36,392 nt of DNA from positions 1 through 36,392 of the forward strand of contig NZ_CANMRA010000034.1 of the NCBI RefSeq assembly GCF_947500125.1. The letters run 5' to 3'. Below are positions 1 through 7,940 of the stretch, in pieces. Both the position numbers and the translations under genes were made by a program. How positions within the stretch are numbered: position 1 is the stretch's first letter; the number at the start of each line of letters is the position of its first letter. The notes beneath the pieces were generated by a model that saw only the letters and a program-made list of their open reading frames with translations, was not told the origin of the DNA and did not search any database. This DNA comes from an uncultured Kocuria sp. (GTDB lineage Bacteria > Actinomycetota > Actinomycetes > Actinomycetales > Micrococcaceae).

Positions 1-1535
1 CGGCCCGCCGCCTCGCCGAGGCCGCCCTGTCCGCGGGCCGGGTGGCCGAGGCGGACCGGCTCCTGGCCCAGGTGCCGGCCGGCACGAAGGACCTCGCCGG
101 CACGAGAGCCCGCCGGCACCGCCACGTCGGGCGGATCTCGGAGGCCGTGGTCGAGCTGCGGCGCGCCGCGGCGGCCGGACGCGCCACGCCGGGGGAGCGG
201 CGCCGGCTGCACCACTACGAGGACGAGCTGCGGCTGCTCTCCGGCTGGCGGCCCGCCCTCACCCCGGTGGTGGGCTACCGACCCGAGCCCGCGTCCGTGC
301 TGCACGTGCTCGCCGAGGCCCCGCCGCGCGCCCGGGGGCGCCGCGCGCCGCGCGCCCACTCCCTGCTCTCCGCGACCGTGGCCCAGGGCTGGACCGTGAC
401 CGCCGTGACCCGACCCGGTCCCGCGCCCGCCGACGGCAGGGGGGACGGGGTGGCCGCCGAGGTCCTCGACGGCGTCTCCTACCACCGGCTCCTGGCCGCA
501 CGCCGGACGCTCACCCCCACGGCACGGCTGCAGCAGGAGGCGCAGGCACTGCTCGAGCTCGCGCTGCGCGCGCGGCCCGCCGTGCTGCACACCACGAGCC
601 GCCCCGGCAACGCCCTCGTGACCCGCGCGGTGGCGGAGGCGCTGGGCATCCCGTGGGTCTACGAGGTGCGCGAGCTGCCCGCCGACCGGTGGGCGGCCTC
701 CCGGCCCGCCGAGGCCGCCACGAGCGAGCGCCACCGGCTCGACTGCGCCCGCGAGGCCGAGGTCCTGGCCGCCGCGGCGGACGTCGTGACCACGAGCCGC
801 GCCATGCGCGAACGGGTGCGGGCGCTCACGCAGACCCTGCCGGCCGGCCCGGTGCCCGTCCGCGTGGCGCCCCCCGCCGTGGACGGCCCCTACCTGGCGG
901 CTCCCCGCCCGCTGCGCGAGGCGCGCCGGGTCCTGGGGCTGCCGGAGACGGCCCGGGTGGTGGGCGCGGTCGCGGACCTGGTGGAGCACGAGGGACTCGA
1001 CGACCTCCTGCGCGCCGCCGCCCTGGTGGCCGCCGAGGTGCCGGAGCTCCTCGTGGTGGTCGTGGGCGAGGGCCCCTGCCGACCCGAGCTCGAAGCACTG
1101 GCCGCGGGGCTCGGCCTGGGCGACCGGGTCCGCTTCGCGGGGCGGGTCCCGGACGAGCAGGTCGTCCAGTACCACCAGGCGTTCGACGTGTTCGTGGTCG
1201 CGCGCAAGGACCGCCCGGTCACCCGCGCCGCGGCCCCGACCGAGTCCGTGGAGGCCCTGGCCACCGGCACCCCCGTGGTGGCCTCCCGGCTGCCCGTGCT
1301 CGCCGAGACCGTGGCCGACGGCATCACCGGGATGCTCACCCCGCCGGAGGAGCCCGAGACCCTCGCCACGGTCCTGCGGATGATGCTCGAGTGCCCCGCC
1401 GTGCGCCGCTGCCTCGGCGGGGAGGGCCGGCGTCGCGTGGTGCCGGGGCGGACCTGGCACGGCGTGGCCTCGGCCGCGGCGGAGGCCTACGACCACCTGA
1501 CCGGGCGCGCCGGGTCCGAGGAGGCGTCCGCCTGA
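1..1535 (+). CDS. GT4 family glycosyltransferase, 5' end cut by window
   Basis: A GT-B fold glycosyltransferase of the GT4/group 1 type that would transfer a sugar from a nucleotide donor. The open frame (codons from position 3) runs back to the window edge with coding-like Ala/Leu/Arg helical sequence, so the gene very probably starts upstream; an internal GTG at 42 is the first visible start but has no reason to be used. The first ~90 residues look like helical, TPR-like sequence. A Rossmann-like acceptor half follows, then a donor half with the VVGEGPCRPELEALA strand-loop-helix, a GRVPDEQVVQYHQAFDVFV segment and the nucleotide-sugar region PTESVEALATGTPVVAS near the C-terminus. It converges on the next gene with a 25-base gap. 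The acceptor and the product are unknown; being at the edge, its operon cannot be judged. Confidence 0.8.
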   Translation, partial: ARRLAEAALSAGRVAEADRLLAQVPAGTKDLAGTRARRHRHVGRISEAVVELRRAAAAGRATPGERRRLHHYEDELRLLSGWRPALTPVVGYRPEPASVLHVLAEAPPRARGRRAPRAHSLLSATVAQGWTVTAVTRPGPAPADGRGDGVAAEVLDGVSYHRLLAARRTLTPTARLQQEAQALLELALRARPAVLHTTSRPGNALVTRAVAEALGIPWVYEVRELPADRWAASRPAEAATSERHRLDCAREAEVLAAAADVVTTSRAMRERVRALTQTLPAGPVPVRVAPPAVDGPYLAAPRPLREARRVLGLPETARVVGAVADLVEHEGLDDLLRAAALVAAEVPELLVVVVGEGPCRPELEALAAGLGLGDRVRFAGRVPDEQVVQYHQAFDVFVVARKDRPVTRAAAPTESVEALATGTPVVASRLPVLAETVADGITGMLTPPEEPETLATVLRMMLECPAVRRCLGGEGRRRVVPGRTWHGVASAAAEAYDHLTGRAGSEEASA

Positions 1536-1560
1536 GGACGCCCCCGAGGACGCCGGGGTC

Positions 1561-2460
1561 TCAGAGCAGACCGAGACGCGCGAGGCGGCGGCGTGCCGCG
1601 GCCTCGCTCGGCCCGGTCTCCCCGAGGGCCCGGCCGACGACCGCCAGGGTGAGCCCTGCGGCGCCCCGGGTGGGCAGCGGCACCGGGCCCAGCCGCGGCC
1701 GGTCGAGACCGAGCAGCGCCAGCCGGTCCTCGGGCAGCGAGTCCACGACGGCGGCGAACAGGGCGCGGTAGCCGGGGAGCAGCACCGGGTCCAGGGGAGG
1801 GCGGCGCAGGAACGCCACGACGTCCTCCACCCGGGGGCCACCGGCGAGCTGGGGGCCGAAGGAGCGGAGCCGTTCGTCCAGCTCCGCCTCGGAGCTCGGC
1901 GGCCGCTCCACGCCCATCAGCCGCCCGGCCACGGCCCACTCCCGCACGTAGGCGTCCGGGCCGCCGGGGATCGGCCCGCCCCACCGCTGGTGGCAGCGCA
2001 GGAAGGCGTCCGTGAACGCCAGGTGCACCCACTCGGCGAGGTCGGGGTCGTTCGCGCAGTACTCGTGCCGCACGCCGTCGGCCCCGGTGTAGACGCCGCG
2101 CACCCTCTCGTGGAGGCGGCGGACGTGCGCCGAGGCCCGGCGCGCGGCCGTCGTGTCCCCGTAGGTGACGGTGAAGATCCACCGGATGGTCCCGGCCAGG
2201 CGGCCCAGCGGATCCGCCCGGTAGTCGGAGTGCTCGACGACGCCGGCCAGGGCCCCGGGGTGCAGGGCCTGGGTGAGCAGGGCGCGCACGCCAGCGGGGA
2301 TGGTCGCCATCGAGCCGTGCACGGCCCACACCGCCGAACCGGGCCGGAAGTGCCCGGCGTCCTCGCCGTCGGCCAGCGCCAGCTCCCACTCCGGCACACG
2401 GTCCGCCCGCCCGGCGAACGTCGTGCGCAGCCTGTCCTGCAGCGGCGCCATCAGTCCCAC
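1561..2460 (-). CDS. MpaB/rubber-oxygenase family (DUF2236) protein
   Basis: A 299-residue protein resembling the oxygenase MpaB / latex-clearing-protein family (DUF2236), putative haem-dependent oxygenases, many of unknown substrate. Family-like features are the N-terminal GSAVWAVHGSMATIPAGVRALLTQALHPG region, the HSDYRADPLGRLAGTIRWIF segment (a typical 'P..RL..T' region), and conserved Asp/His residues in the helical middle (WVHLAFTDAFL). The GTG at 2460 was chosen as start because a strong GGGAGGAG site lies 5 bases upstream; an ATG three codons further in (2451) would be too far from it. The gene stands alone between a convergent glycosyltransferase and a short tandem repeat. The family assignment rests on recognition of the pattern; the substrate is not inferable. 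Confidence 0.78.
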   Translation of the reverse strand: MGLMAPLQDRLRTTFAGRADRVPEWELALADGEDAGHFRPGSAVWAVHGSMATIPAGVRALLTQALHPGALAGVVEHSDYRADPLGRLAGTIRWIFTVTYGDTTAARRASAHVRRLHERVRGVYTGADGVRHEYCANDPDLAEWVHLAFTDAFLRCHQRWGGPIPGGPDAYVREWAVAGRLMGVERPPSSEAELDERLRSFGPQLAGGPRVEDVVAFLRRPPLDPVLLPGYRALFAAVVDSLPEDRLALLGLDRPRLGPVPLPTRGAAGLTLAVVGRALGETGPSEAAARRRLARLGLL

Positions 2461-2539
2461 GTCTGCTCCTCCCGTCCCCGGTGCTCGGTGCCGTCCATCA
2501 TGGCGTCCGGCTCCGACATCCGCTGCGCCGGCCACCGAG

Positions 2540-2596
2540 GACGGGCGGCGCGGGGGACGGGCGGCGCGGGGGACGGGCGGCGCGGGGGACGGGCAG
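2540..2596. repeat. 16-bp tandem repeat, three exact copies plus a partial
   Basis: GACGGGCGGCGCGGGG occurs at 2540-2555, 2556-2571 and 2572-2587, followed by a diverging partial copy from 2588. It lies in the 149-base gap between the unknown gene ending at 2610 and the oxygenase gene starting at 2460, both on the minus strand. It is probably replication slippage in non-coding GC-rich DNA; a regulatory role cannot be excluded because it lies upstream of the 2460 start. Confidence 0.85.
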
Positions 2597-2609
2597 GGGG
2601 CAGGCCCGG

Positions 2610-3284
2610 TCAGGACCCTTCCGGGCCCCCGGTGACCAGCGAGGCCAGGGGCGCGCCCTCGAGGAAGTCCACCAGCGCGGGCGACCGGGTCACCACGGTC
2701 TCCTGGTAGCGGCCCGGCAGCTCGGGGTCCTTGCCGATGACCAGCTGCTCGACGTCGTCCTCCAGGAACATCGCCAGGATCCCCCGCAGCAGCTCCAGCA
2801 CCGTCCCGTCGCGGAGCATGCCGCGCACGGCGCCGGGCACGCGGACGGTGTGCTCGCCGTCGAGCACCACGTCGACGAAGTCGGGGGTGTCGCTCTCCGA
2901 CCAGCGGGCCGTCCTCGCGGCGGCGATCGCGCCGGTGACCTCGACCATGAGGGTCACCACGATGGTCGCCTCCGTCAGTGCCGCCTGGATCTCCTCCGCA
3001 CGGCGCCGGTCGCGGCTCCGGCGCCAGCGGCTCGGGCGCGCGCGGTCGACCACCAGGTACTCCAGCTGCAGCTTGCCCCGGCAGTCCTCCAGGAAGGACA
3101 CGGTGACGGCCTCGGCGGGACTGCCGCCCCGGACGGCGGCGTAGGCCCGGCGCAGCAGGTCCTGCAGGTCGGTGGAGCCGCGGGCCAGCGTAGGCGCCGA
3201 GAGGCTCACGGGCCGGCCGTGGGCGTCGAGGCAGCGCACCGTGATCGGGACGCGTGCCACCGTGGTGCCGAGGGGGGAGTCCAC
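2610..3284 (-). CDS. hypothetical protein, 224 aa
   Basis: I do not recognise this protein. It reads as a real gene: good actinobacterial codon use, and a mixture of charged and hydrophobic segments without signal peptide or clear membrane helix. It has an N-terminal beta-rich part (VARVPITVRCLDAHGRPVSL), a basic linker around residues 85-95 (RPSRWRRSRDRRRAEEI) and an acidic C-terminal half with LELLRGILAMFLEDDVEQLVIGKDPELPG. The start is the GTG at 3284, preceded by AGGAAGG about 12 bases upstream, and no other in-frame start lies close by. It sits downstream of the SDR gene on the same strand but is separated from it by a strong hairpin, so it is probably transcribed independently. Confidence 0.6.
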   Translation of the reverse strand: MDSPLGTTVARVPITVRCLDAHGRPVSLSAPTLARGSTDLQDLLRRAYAAVRGGSPAEAVTVSFLEDCRGKLQLEYLVVDRARPSRWRRSRDRRRAEEIQAALTEATIVVTLMVEVTGAIAAARTARWSESDTPDFVDVVLDGEHTVRVPGAVRGMLRDGTVLELLRGILAMFLEDDVEQLVIGKDPELPGRYQETVVTRSPALVDFLEGAPLASLVTGGPEGS

Positions 3285-3407
3285 GCTGACGTCGAGCCTT
3301 CCTGTGGGGACGGGGGAGTCACCCCATCATAGATGCGCACGCATTGTCCGGGCCCCGTGCGCGGCGTCCCCCGTTGTGGGGACGGCGACGCTCTCACCAG
3401 GAGCGAC

Positions 3408-3445
3408 GACCGGGCCGGACGGCGCTCCCGCCGTCCGGCCCGGTC
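3408..3445. terminator. 17-bp perfect stem-loop behind the SDR gene
   Basis: Positions 3408-3424 and 3429-3445 are perfect inverse complements of 17 bases around a 4-base loop. The hairpin begins about 22 bases past the stop codon of the minus-strand SDR gene (3467), the usual place for an intrinsic terminator. There is no T-run, which is common for terminators in high-GC actinobacteria. Confidence 0.7.
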
Positions 3446-3466
3446 ACCTCATGGCCCTCCGGCCGA

Positions 3467-4168
3467 TCAGGGCCAGGAGCCCTCCTCGGCGTGGGCGACG
3501 AACAGCTCGCGGATCTCGCACCCCGGGGGCTGCCCGAGGGCGAACAGGACGGCGTTCGCCACGTTCTCGGGATCGTTGAGCTGGGAGTCGTCCTGGGGCT
3601 TGTACTGCTCGTCCCGGTCGTCGAAGAAGCGCGTCTTCATCCCGCCGGGGATGAGCTGGGTGACGCCCACCTCGCCCTTGAGCTCCGCGGCGAGGGCCTG
3701 GCTGAAGCCCAGCACCCCGAACTTGGACGCGCAGTATGCCGTCGCGTCCGAGACGCCCTTCAGCGCCAGGGTGGAGGCCACCGTGACGACCCGGCCCCGG
3801 GACTCCCGCAGCGCGGGCAGTGCGGCTCGCACGGTGGAGACGGTGCCGAACAGGTTGACCTGCACGACCTTCTCCCACTCGGCGCTCGCCACGTCCTCGA
3901 GCCGGCCGCAGCGGTCGATGCCGGCGGCGGTGACCACCGCGTCCAGGCCGCCGGCGGCCTCCACGGCCCGGCGCACCGTCCCGGTCACCGCGGCGGTGTC
4001 CGCCACGTCGACCTCGTAGGCGGTGACGCCGGTGAGCGTGCTGATGTCCCGGTCCAGGACGATGGGGCTGCCGCCGCTGTCGCGGACCGCCTCCACCACG
4101 GCGGCGCCGAGTCCGGAGGCACCGCCGGTGATCAGCACCCGGCCGGGGTTGGTGGGCTGGAAACTCAT
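3467..4168 (-). CDS. SDR family NAD(P)-dependent oxidoreductase
   Basis: A classical short-chain dehydrogenase/reductase of 233 residues, cytosolic, oxidising or reducing an alcohol/carbonyl with NAD(P). The cofactor-binding TGGASGLG motif is at residues 14-21, the NAAG-equivalent appears as TAAG at 80-83 (Asn replaced by Thr, a notable substitution), the catalytic Ser lies in VASTLALKG (about 132) and the YxxxK pair is Y145/K149. Asp39 after the second strand (VLDRD) favours NAD over NADP. The ATG at 4168 has AGAGGAAG four bases upstream. It is divergent from an aldehyde dehydrogenase gene 210 bases away; together they could act on consecutive alcohol/aldehyde steps, but the substrate is not evident. 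Confidence 0.88.
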   Translation of the reverse strand: MSFQPTNPGRVLITGGASGLGAAVVEAVRDSGGSPIVLDRDISTLTGVTAYEVDVADTAAVTGTVRRAVEAAGGLDAVVTAAGIDRCGRLEDVASAEWEKVVQVNLFGTVSTVRAALPALRESRGRVVTVASTLALKGVSDATAYCASKFGVLGFSQALAAELKGEVGVTQLIPGGMKTRFFDDRDEQYKPQDDSQLNDPENVANAVLFALGQPPGCEIRELFVAHAEEGSWP

Positions 4169-4377
4169 GCAACTTCCTCTCTGCTGGACACGGCCGCGCC
4201 CGCGGCGGGTGCCGCGGGCGGGCGTGCTGCTCCTGGTCGGAGCAGGGGCGGACCCCGCGGGTGCGGCGGCCCGGTCACTGCTACCGTAACCGGTCCCGGG
4301 CCGTTCATCAGTATGCTCATCAGGACGGCCCCCGGGGTGTCCGCACGGGCACGCCCGCCCGACGGAGAAGGAGATGC

Positions 4378-5772
4378 ATGACCACCGCAGCACCCGCCAC
4401 CGCCCCGCAGACCGAGCTCACCGTGCTGGACCCGCGGGACGGATCCACCGTCGGCACCCTGGCCGCGGCCACGGAGGAGGAGGTCCGTGCCGCGGTGGCG
4501 ACCGCCCGCGGCGCCGCCCGGGACTGGGCGCGGACCGCTCCCGCGGAGCGGGGCGAGGCCCTGCGCGCCGCCGCGGACCGCCTGGCCGAGCACGCGCAGG
4601 AGCTCGCCGAGCTCAACGCCCGCGAGACCGGCAAGCCCGTCGAGGAGTCCCTGGGCGGGGTCCTGGCCGGGGTCGGCACGCTCCACCAGTACGCGGAGCT
4701 CGGACCGGTGCACCGGGGCCATAGCCTGCGCGGCAGCGTGCTGGCGGCCGACTACACCGTCGCGGAGCCGCGCGGCGTCGTCGTCGCCCTCACGCCCTGG
4801 AACGACCCCGTGGCGGTCGCCGCGGGCCTGCTCGGCGCCGCGGTCGTCACCGGCAGCACCGTGGTGCACAAGCCCAGCGAACGCTGCCCGCACGTCGGGG
4901 CCCGGCTCGGGGAGATCCTCGCCGGGGCCCTGCCCGCCGGGGTCCTCAGCACCGTCAACGGCGGCGCCGCCGTGGGGGAGCTGCTCACCGCGCTGCCCGA
5001 CGTCGACGTCCTCGCCCACGTCGGCTCCACCGCCACCGGGGAGGCCATCGCCCGGGCGGCGGTCGCCACCGGCGCCCACGTCATCCGGGAGAACGGCGGC
5101 AACGACGCCCTGGTGGTCGACGACGACGTGGACCCCGTCTGGGCCGCCGGGCAGGCCGCCCTCGGCGCGTTCGCCAACTCGGGCCAGATCTGCGTGGCGG
5201 TCGAGCGGATCTACGTCCACCGCGGCGTCGCCGAGCCGTTCCTCGAGGCACTGGCCGAGGAGGCGCGCCGGCGCAACACCGACGGGACGCTCGCCCCGCT
5301 GGTCGACGAGCGGATGCGCGCGGAGGTGCACCGCCAGGTCGAGGACAGCGTCGCCCAGGGAGCGGTCGTGGTCGAGGGCGCGCGGGTGCCCGAGGGCCCC
5401 GGCGCGTTCTACCCGGCCACCGTCCTGCGCGGGTGCACCCCCGCGATGACCGTGATGAGCGAGGAGACCTTCGGGCCTGTGGCCCCGGTCCAGGTCGTCG
5501 ACAGCTTCGCGGAGGGCCTCCGGCTGGCCGCGGCCGACCGGTACGGGCTGGCCGCGACCGTGCTCACCGGGCGGATCGCCCACGCCCAGCGCGCTGTGGC
5601 CGAGCTGCCGGTGAGCACGGTGAAGGTCAACAACGTCTTCGGCGGCGCCCCGGGCGGTGCGGCGCAGCCGCGCCGGGCGTCCGGCGCCGGTTTCGGCTAC
5701 GGCCCCGAGCTCCTCGACGAGATGACCCAGGTGAAGGTCGTGCACATCGAGATGCCGCCGGCCGGGGACTGA
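4378..5772 (+). CDS. aldehyde dehydrogenase family protein
   Basis: A 464-residue NAD(P)-dependent aldehyde dehydrogenase converting an aldehyde to its acid. The catalytic residues are visible: general base Glu238 in RENGGND and the nucleophile Cys272 in NSGQICVAVER, with the cofactor region ALTPWNDPVAVAAGLLGAAV and KPSE upstream and the C-terminal EETFGPVAPV block. The usual 'ELGGK' is ENGGN here, so the Lys/Leu positions differ from the commonest classes. The start is the ATG at 4378 with AAGGAG at 4368-4373; the ATG at 4374 is out of frame. Length is a little short of the ~480-500 norm. It is divergent from the SDR gene. Similar to the succinate-semialdehyde/benzaldehyde dehydrogenase branch, but no substrate can be assigned. 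Confidence 0.92.
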   Translation: MTTAAPATAPQTELTVLDPRDGSTVGTLAAATEEEVRAAVATARGAARDWARTAPAERGEALRAAADRLAEHAQELAELNARETGKPVEESLGGVLAGVGTLHQYAELGPVHRGHSLRGSVLAADYTVAEPRGVVVALTPWNDPVAVAAGLLGAAVVTGSTVVHKPSERCPHVGARLGEILAGALPAGVLSTVNGGAAVGELLTALPDVDVLAHVGSTATGEAIARAAVATGAHVIRENGGNDALVVDDDVDPVWAAGQAALGAFANSGQICVAVERIYVHRGVAEPFLEALAEEARRRNTDGTLAPLVDERMRAEVHRQVEDSVAQGAVVVEGARVPEGPGAFYPATVLRGCTPAMTVMSEETFGPVAPVQVVDSFAEGLRLAAADRYGLAATVLTGRIAHAQRAVAELPVSTVKVNNVFGGAPGGAAQPRRASGAGFGYGPELLDEMTQVKVVHIEMPPAGD

Positions 5773-5818
5773 GCGGCCGCGGTCCCGGGGCCGCGGCACC
5801 CTGTGCCGGCCCGCGGGG

Positions 5819-5850
5819 CTGCGCCCGCGGTGACGTCACCGCGGGCGCAG
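5819..5850. terminator. 32-bp perfect palindrome at a convergent gene junction
   Basis: The 32 bases are a perfect palindrome (16 + 16) centred on TGACGTCA. It contains the stop codon and last four codons of the minus-strand BTAD gene (ends 5836) and lies 47 bases past the stop of the plus-strand aldehyde dehydrogenase. As RNA it would fold to a stem of about 14 bp with a 4-base loop from either strand, so a bidirectional terminator is the simplest reading. A weaker CCGCGG/CCGCGG hairpin lies just before it (about 5778-5796). Confidence 0.65.
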
Positions 5851-6543
5851 CGGCTCGAGCAGCCCCCGGACGCGGTCCGAGGGCTGCTCGCCCAGCTCCC
5901 GCACCAGGTCGGCGCGGTAGCCCTGGAACGCCCGCCACGCCTCGGCCTCGTTGCCGAGACCCAGGTGCGCGCGGACCAGCAGGCACACCGTGCTCTCGCG
6001 CAGGGGCGCGGCGTCGCGGACCGTCCGGGCCAGCGCCAGGGCGTGGTGGACGTCGCCGTGGACGAGGCAGAGCTCGGCCCGCTCCTCGACGGCGTTGACG
6101 TAGAGCTCCTGAAGCCGCGCCTGCTCCTCGACCACCCAGTCCTCGTACCAGCCCGGCAGCAGCTCCACACCGGGGCGGTCCAGCACCCAGGCGTCGTCCC
6201 GCTCGGCGGACCAGGACGCCACCGGGCGCACGACCAGCTCGAGCAGGTGGTGCAGGTCCACGTCCACCGCCTCGGACAACGCCAGCGTGTCGCCGTGGCA
6301 CACCAGGGCCCCCGGCGCGCGCCGGGACAGGGTGAAGACGGCCGTGCGCAGGCTGCCGAGCGCGTGGTCCTCCGGGCACTCCGGCCACAGCAGCCCCGCG
6401 AGGTAGTGCCGGGGCCGGGGGCCGCGGATCGCCAGCGCCGCCAGCAGCCGCTGCTGACGCGACCCGGTCTGCACCCTGGCCCCCTGCACGGAGGCGTCCC
6501 AGCTCCCGAGCAGTCGCAGCGTGATCGTCCTCCGGTCGCCCAT
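5836..6543 (-). CDS. BTAD-domain transcriptional regulator (SARP-like)
   Basis: A 235-residue protein with the layout of small AfsR/SARP-type regulators. The N-terminal ~100 residues (ITLRLLGSWDASVQG, then TGSRQQRLLAALAIRG and LWPE...LRTAVFTLSRR) match an OmpR-like winged-helix DNA-binding domain. The rest is a TPR-rich bacterial transcriptional activation domain with WYEDWVVEEQARLQELYVNAVEERA and RESTVCLLVRAHLGLGNEAEAWRAFQGYRADLVRELGEQPS. The ATG at 6543 has a GGGGGAG site 7 bases upstream. It lacks the NB-ARC part of large AfsR proteins. It lies downstream of the exported lectin-like gene on the same strand with a 162-base gap; whether it controls that gene is a guess. Confidence 0.85.
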   Translation of the reverse strand: MGDRRTITLRLLGSWDASVQGARVQTGSRQQRLLAALAIRGPRPRHYLAGLLWPECPEDHALGSLRTAVFTLSRRAPGALVCHGDTLALSEAVDVDLHHLLELVVRPVASWSAERDDAWVLDRPGVELLPGWYEDWVVEEQARLQELYVNAVEERAELCLVHGDVHHALALARTVRDAAPLRESTVCLLVRAHLGLGNEAEAWRAFQGYRADLVRELGEQPSDRVRGLLEPLRPR

Positions 6544-6705
6544 GCCCTTGCTCCCCCCGGCTGACCAGGCACAATGTCCGCGCCTGCGCTTCACCGCCAT
6601 GCTGGGCCGCGGCGTGGGGGAAGTCAACGACATGACGTGCCGCGCGGCGAGTGCGACCGTCCCGGGCCCCGCTGGGGCCCGGGACGGGGACGGGACGGGC
6701 GGCGC

Positions 6706-7659
6706 TCAGGACCACCACTTGTGGTAGAGGCGGTTGTCGCTGCCGATCCCGCAGACGTCCACCCGGTTGCGGCTCCAGGAGACCGCGGAGGGGTTGTGCT
6801 TGACCCATCCGCCGAGGCTCTCCCAATCGCTCCAGCCGCGCTCGTACCACTTGTGCCACACGGCGTTGTCCGTGCCGAGCACGAAGCAGTCGAGCCGGCC
6901 GGGCGCCCAGGACGAGGCCCCCGTGCCGCCCCGGCAGTCGCCGCCAAGGCTCTCCCAGCCGCTCCAGCGGCGCCCGTTCCACCACTTGTGCCACAGCGCG
7001 TTGTCGGTGCCGATGCCGAAGCAGTCGATCCGGCCGTAGTCCCAGGAGACCGCGGAGGGGACGTACCGCAACCGCCCGCCCAGGCTCTCCCAGCCGCTCC
7101 AGCGGCGCCCGTTCCACCACTTGTGCCACAGGGCGTAGTCCGTGCCGAGCACGAAGCAGTCGAGGCGGTTGCGGTCCCAGGACGAGATGCCGACGCCGCC
7201 GCGGCACCGTCCGCCGAGGCTCTCCCAACCGCTCCAGCGGCGCCCGTTCCACCACTTGTGCCACAGGGCGTTGTCCGTGCCGATGCCGCAGACGTCGATC
7301 CGGCCGTAGTCCCAGGAGACGGCCGCGGGGTTGGACTTCAACCGCCCGCCGAGGCTCTCCCAGTCGCTCCAGCCGCGGGCGTACCACTTGTGCCACAGGG
7401 CGCCGTCGGTGCCGATGACGAAGGTGTCGAGCCGCCCGCGCGCCCAGGAGGACACGCCCGTGCCGTACCGGCAGTCGCCGCCCAGGTCCTCCCACCCCGA
7501 CCAGGCGGTGGTGGTGATGGGCGCGGCGATGCCGGCCGGGGCCGAGCCCAGGGCGATGCCCGAGCCCAGCACGGCCCCGGCCGTGAAGAGATTTCTCCGT
7601 GAGACCCCGCCGGGTGCGGCGGAGGCGGTCCAGTCGTCCGAGAGGTCCTGTGCGGTCAT
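6706..7659 (-). CDS. Tat-exported PLL-like beta-propeller (lectin-like) protein
   Basis: A 317-residue secreted protein. Residues 18-49 form a twin-arginine signal (SRRNLF with R21/R22, then a hydrophobic stretch and APAGIAAP), so it should be exported folded by Tat. The rest is six repeats of about 45 residues with the pattern WSxWExLGG ... SSW/VSW ... GRxDxFxxGTDxALWHKW, typical of the PLL/DUF346-like beta-propeller lectins and related sugar-binding propellers. Known PLL-type propellers have seven blades; only six are present here. Blades alternate between a 'GTG-SSW' type (1,3,5) and a 'P-AVSW' type (2,4,6). ATG 7659 has GAGGAG six bases upstream. The likely role is binding glycans on or outside the cell; no catalytic motif is seen. 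Confidence 0.82.
   Translation of the reverse strand: MTAQDLSDDWTASAAPGGVSRRNLFTAGAVLGSGIALGSAPAGIAAPITTTAWSGWEDLGGDCRYGTGVSSWARGRLDTFVIGTDGALWHKWYARGWSDWESLGGRLKSNPAAVSWDYGRIDVCGIGTDNALWHKWWNGRRWSGWESLGGRCRGGVGISSWDRNRLDCFVLGTDYALWHKWWNGRRWSGWESLGGRLRYVPSAVSWDYGRIDCFGIGTDNALWHKWWNGRRWSGWESLGGDCRGGTGASSWAPGRLDCFVLGTDNAVWHKWYERGWSDWESLGGWVKHNPSAVSWSRNRVDVCGIGSDNRLYHKWWS
6720..7545. repeat. six in-gene repeats of ~135 bp
   Basis: The lectin-like gene contains six head-to-tail repeats of about 135 bp coding for propeller blades. A nearly identical ~47-base block recurs near 6949, 7084 and 7218, showing recent duplication or gene conversion between blades. Confidence 0.85.
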
Positions 7660-7842
7660 GACGTGCTCCTCGACGCGGGCGGGGCCGGCCGGTGGCGCGG
7701 TGCCCCCGCCACGGTGGATACGGTGGGCGCGACCGGACCGGGTGGTCGACGTCGTCCCCGCCCGCCGCGTCGGTCCCGGCGCGGTCTCCCGGTCGCACCG
7801 CCATCGTCGGACCCGCGGTGTGATCCCGGCGTGACTACCGCC

Positions 7843-7897
7843 GGGGCATGTCAGGGCATGTCAGGGCAGGTCAGGGCGTGTCCGGGCAGGTCAGGGG
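7843..7897. repeat. 10-bp tandem repeat, about five copies
   Basis: Degenerate copies of TCAGGGCATG follow one another every 10 bases from 7841 to 7897 (variants end CATG, CAGG, CGTG). They lie in the 281-base gap between the 3' end of the ABC1 gene and the start of the lectin-like gene, 180-240 bases upstream of the latter's ATG. The 10-base period places each copy on the same DNA face. No other feature was seen in this gap. Confidence 0.85.
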
Positions 7898-7940
7898 TGC
7901 GAGCCGCCCGGAGGCCGTGGCCCCGGGCGGGCGGGCCGGC

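Noticed and set aside
4285-4320. Possible promoter/operator in the SDR/ALDH divergent gap (TCATCAG repeated around TATGCT)
   Set aside because: A TATGCT box and a 7-base direct repeat are visible, but no -35 at proper spacing was found, so it was not listed as a feature.
4374-4724. ATG at 4374 as a start
   Set aside because: Out of frame with aldehyde dehydrogenase; gives an Arg/Gly-rich shadow. The ATG at 4378 reads into the enzyme.
6574-7602. 342-codon plus-strand frame over the lectin-like gene
   Set aside because: Repetitive translation mirrors the propeller repeats on the other strand, and the minus-strand frame has a Tat signal and family motifs.
7843-7897. Possible CRISPR or origin iterons
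   Set aside because: Repeats of 10 bases without spacers are too short for CRISPR, and no replication gene is nearby to support iterons.
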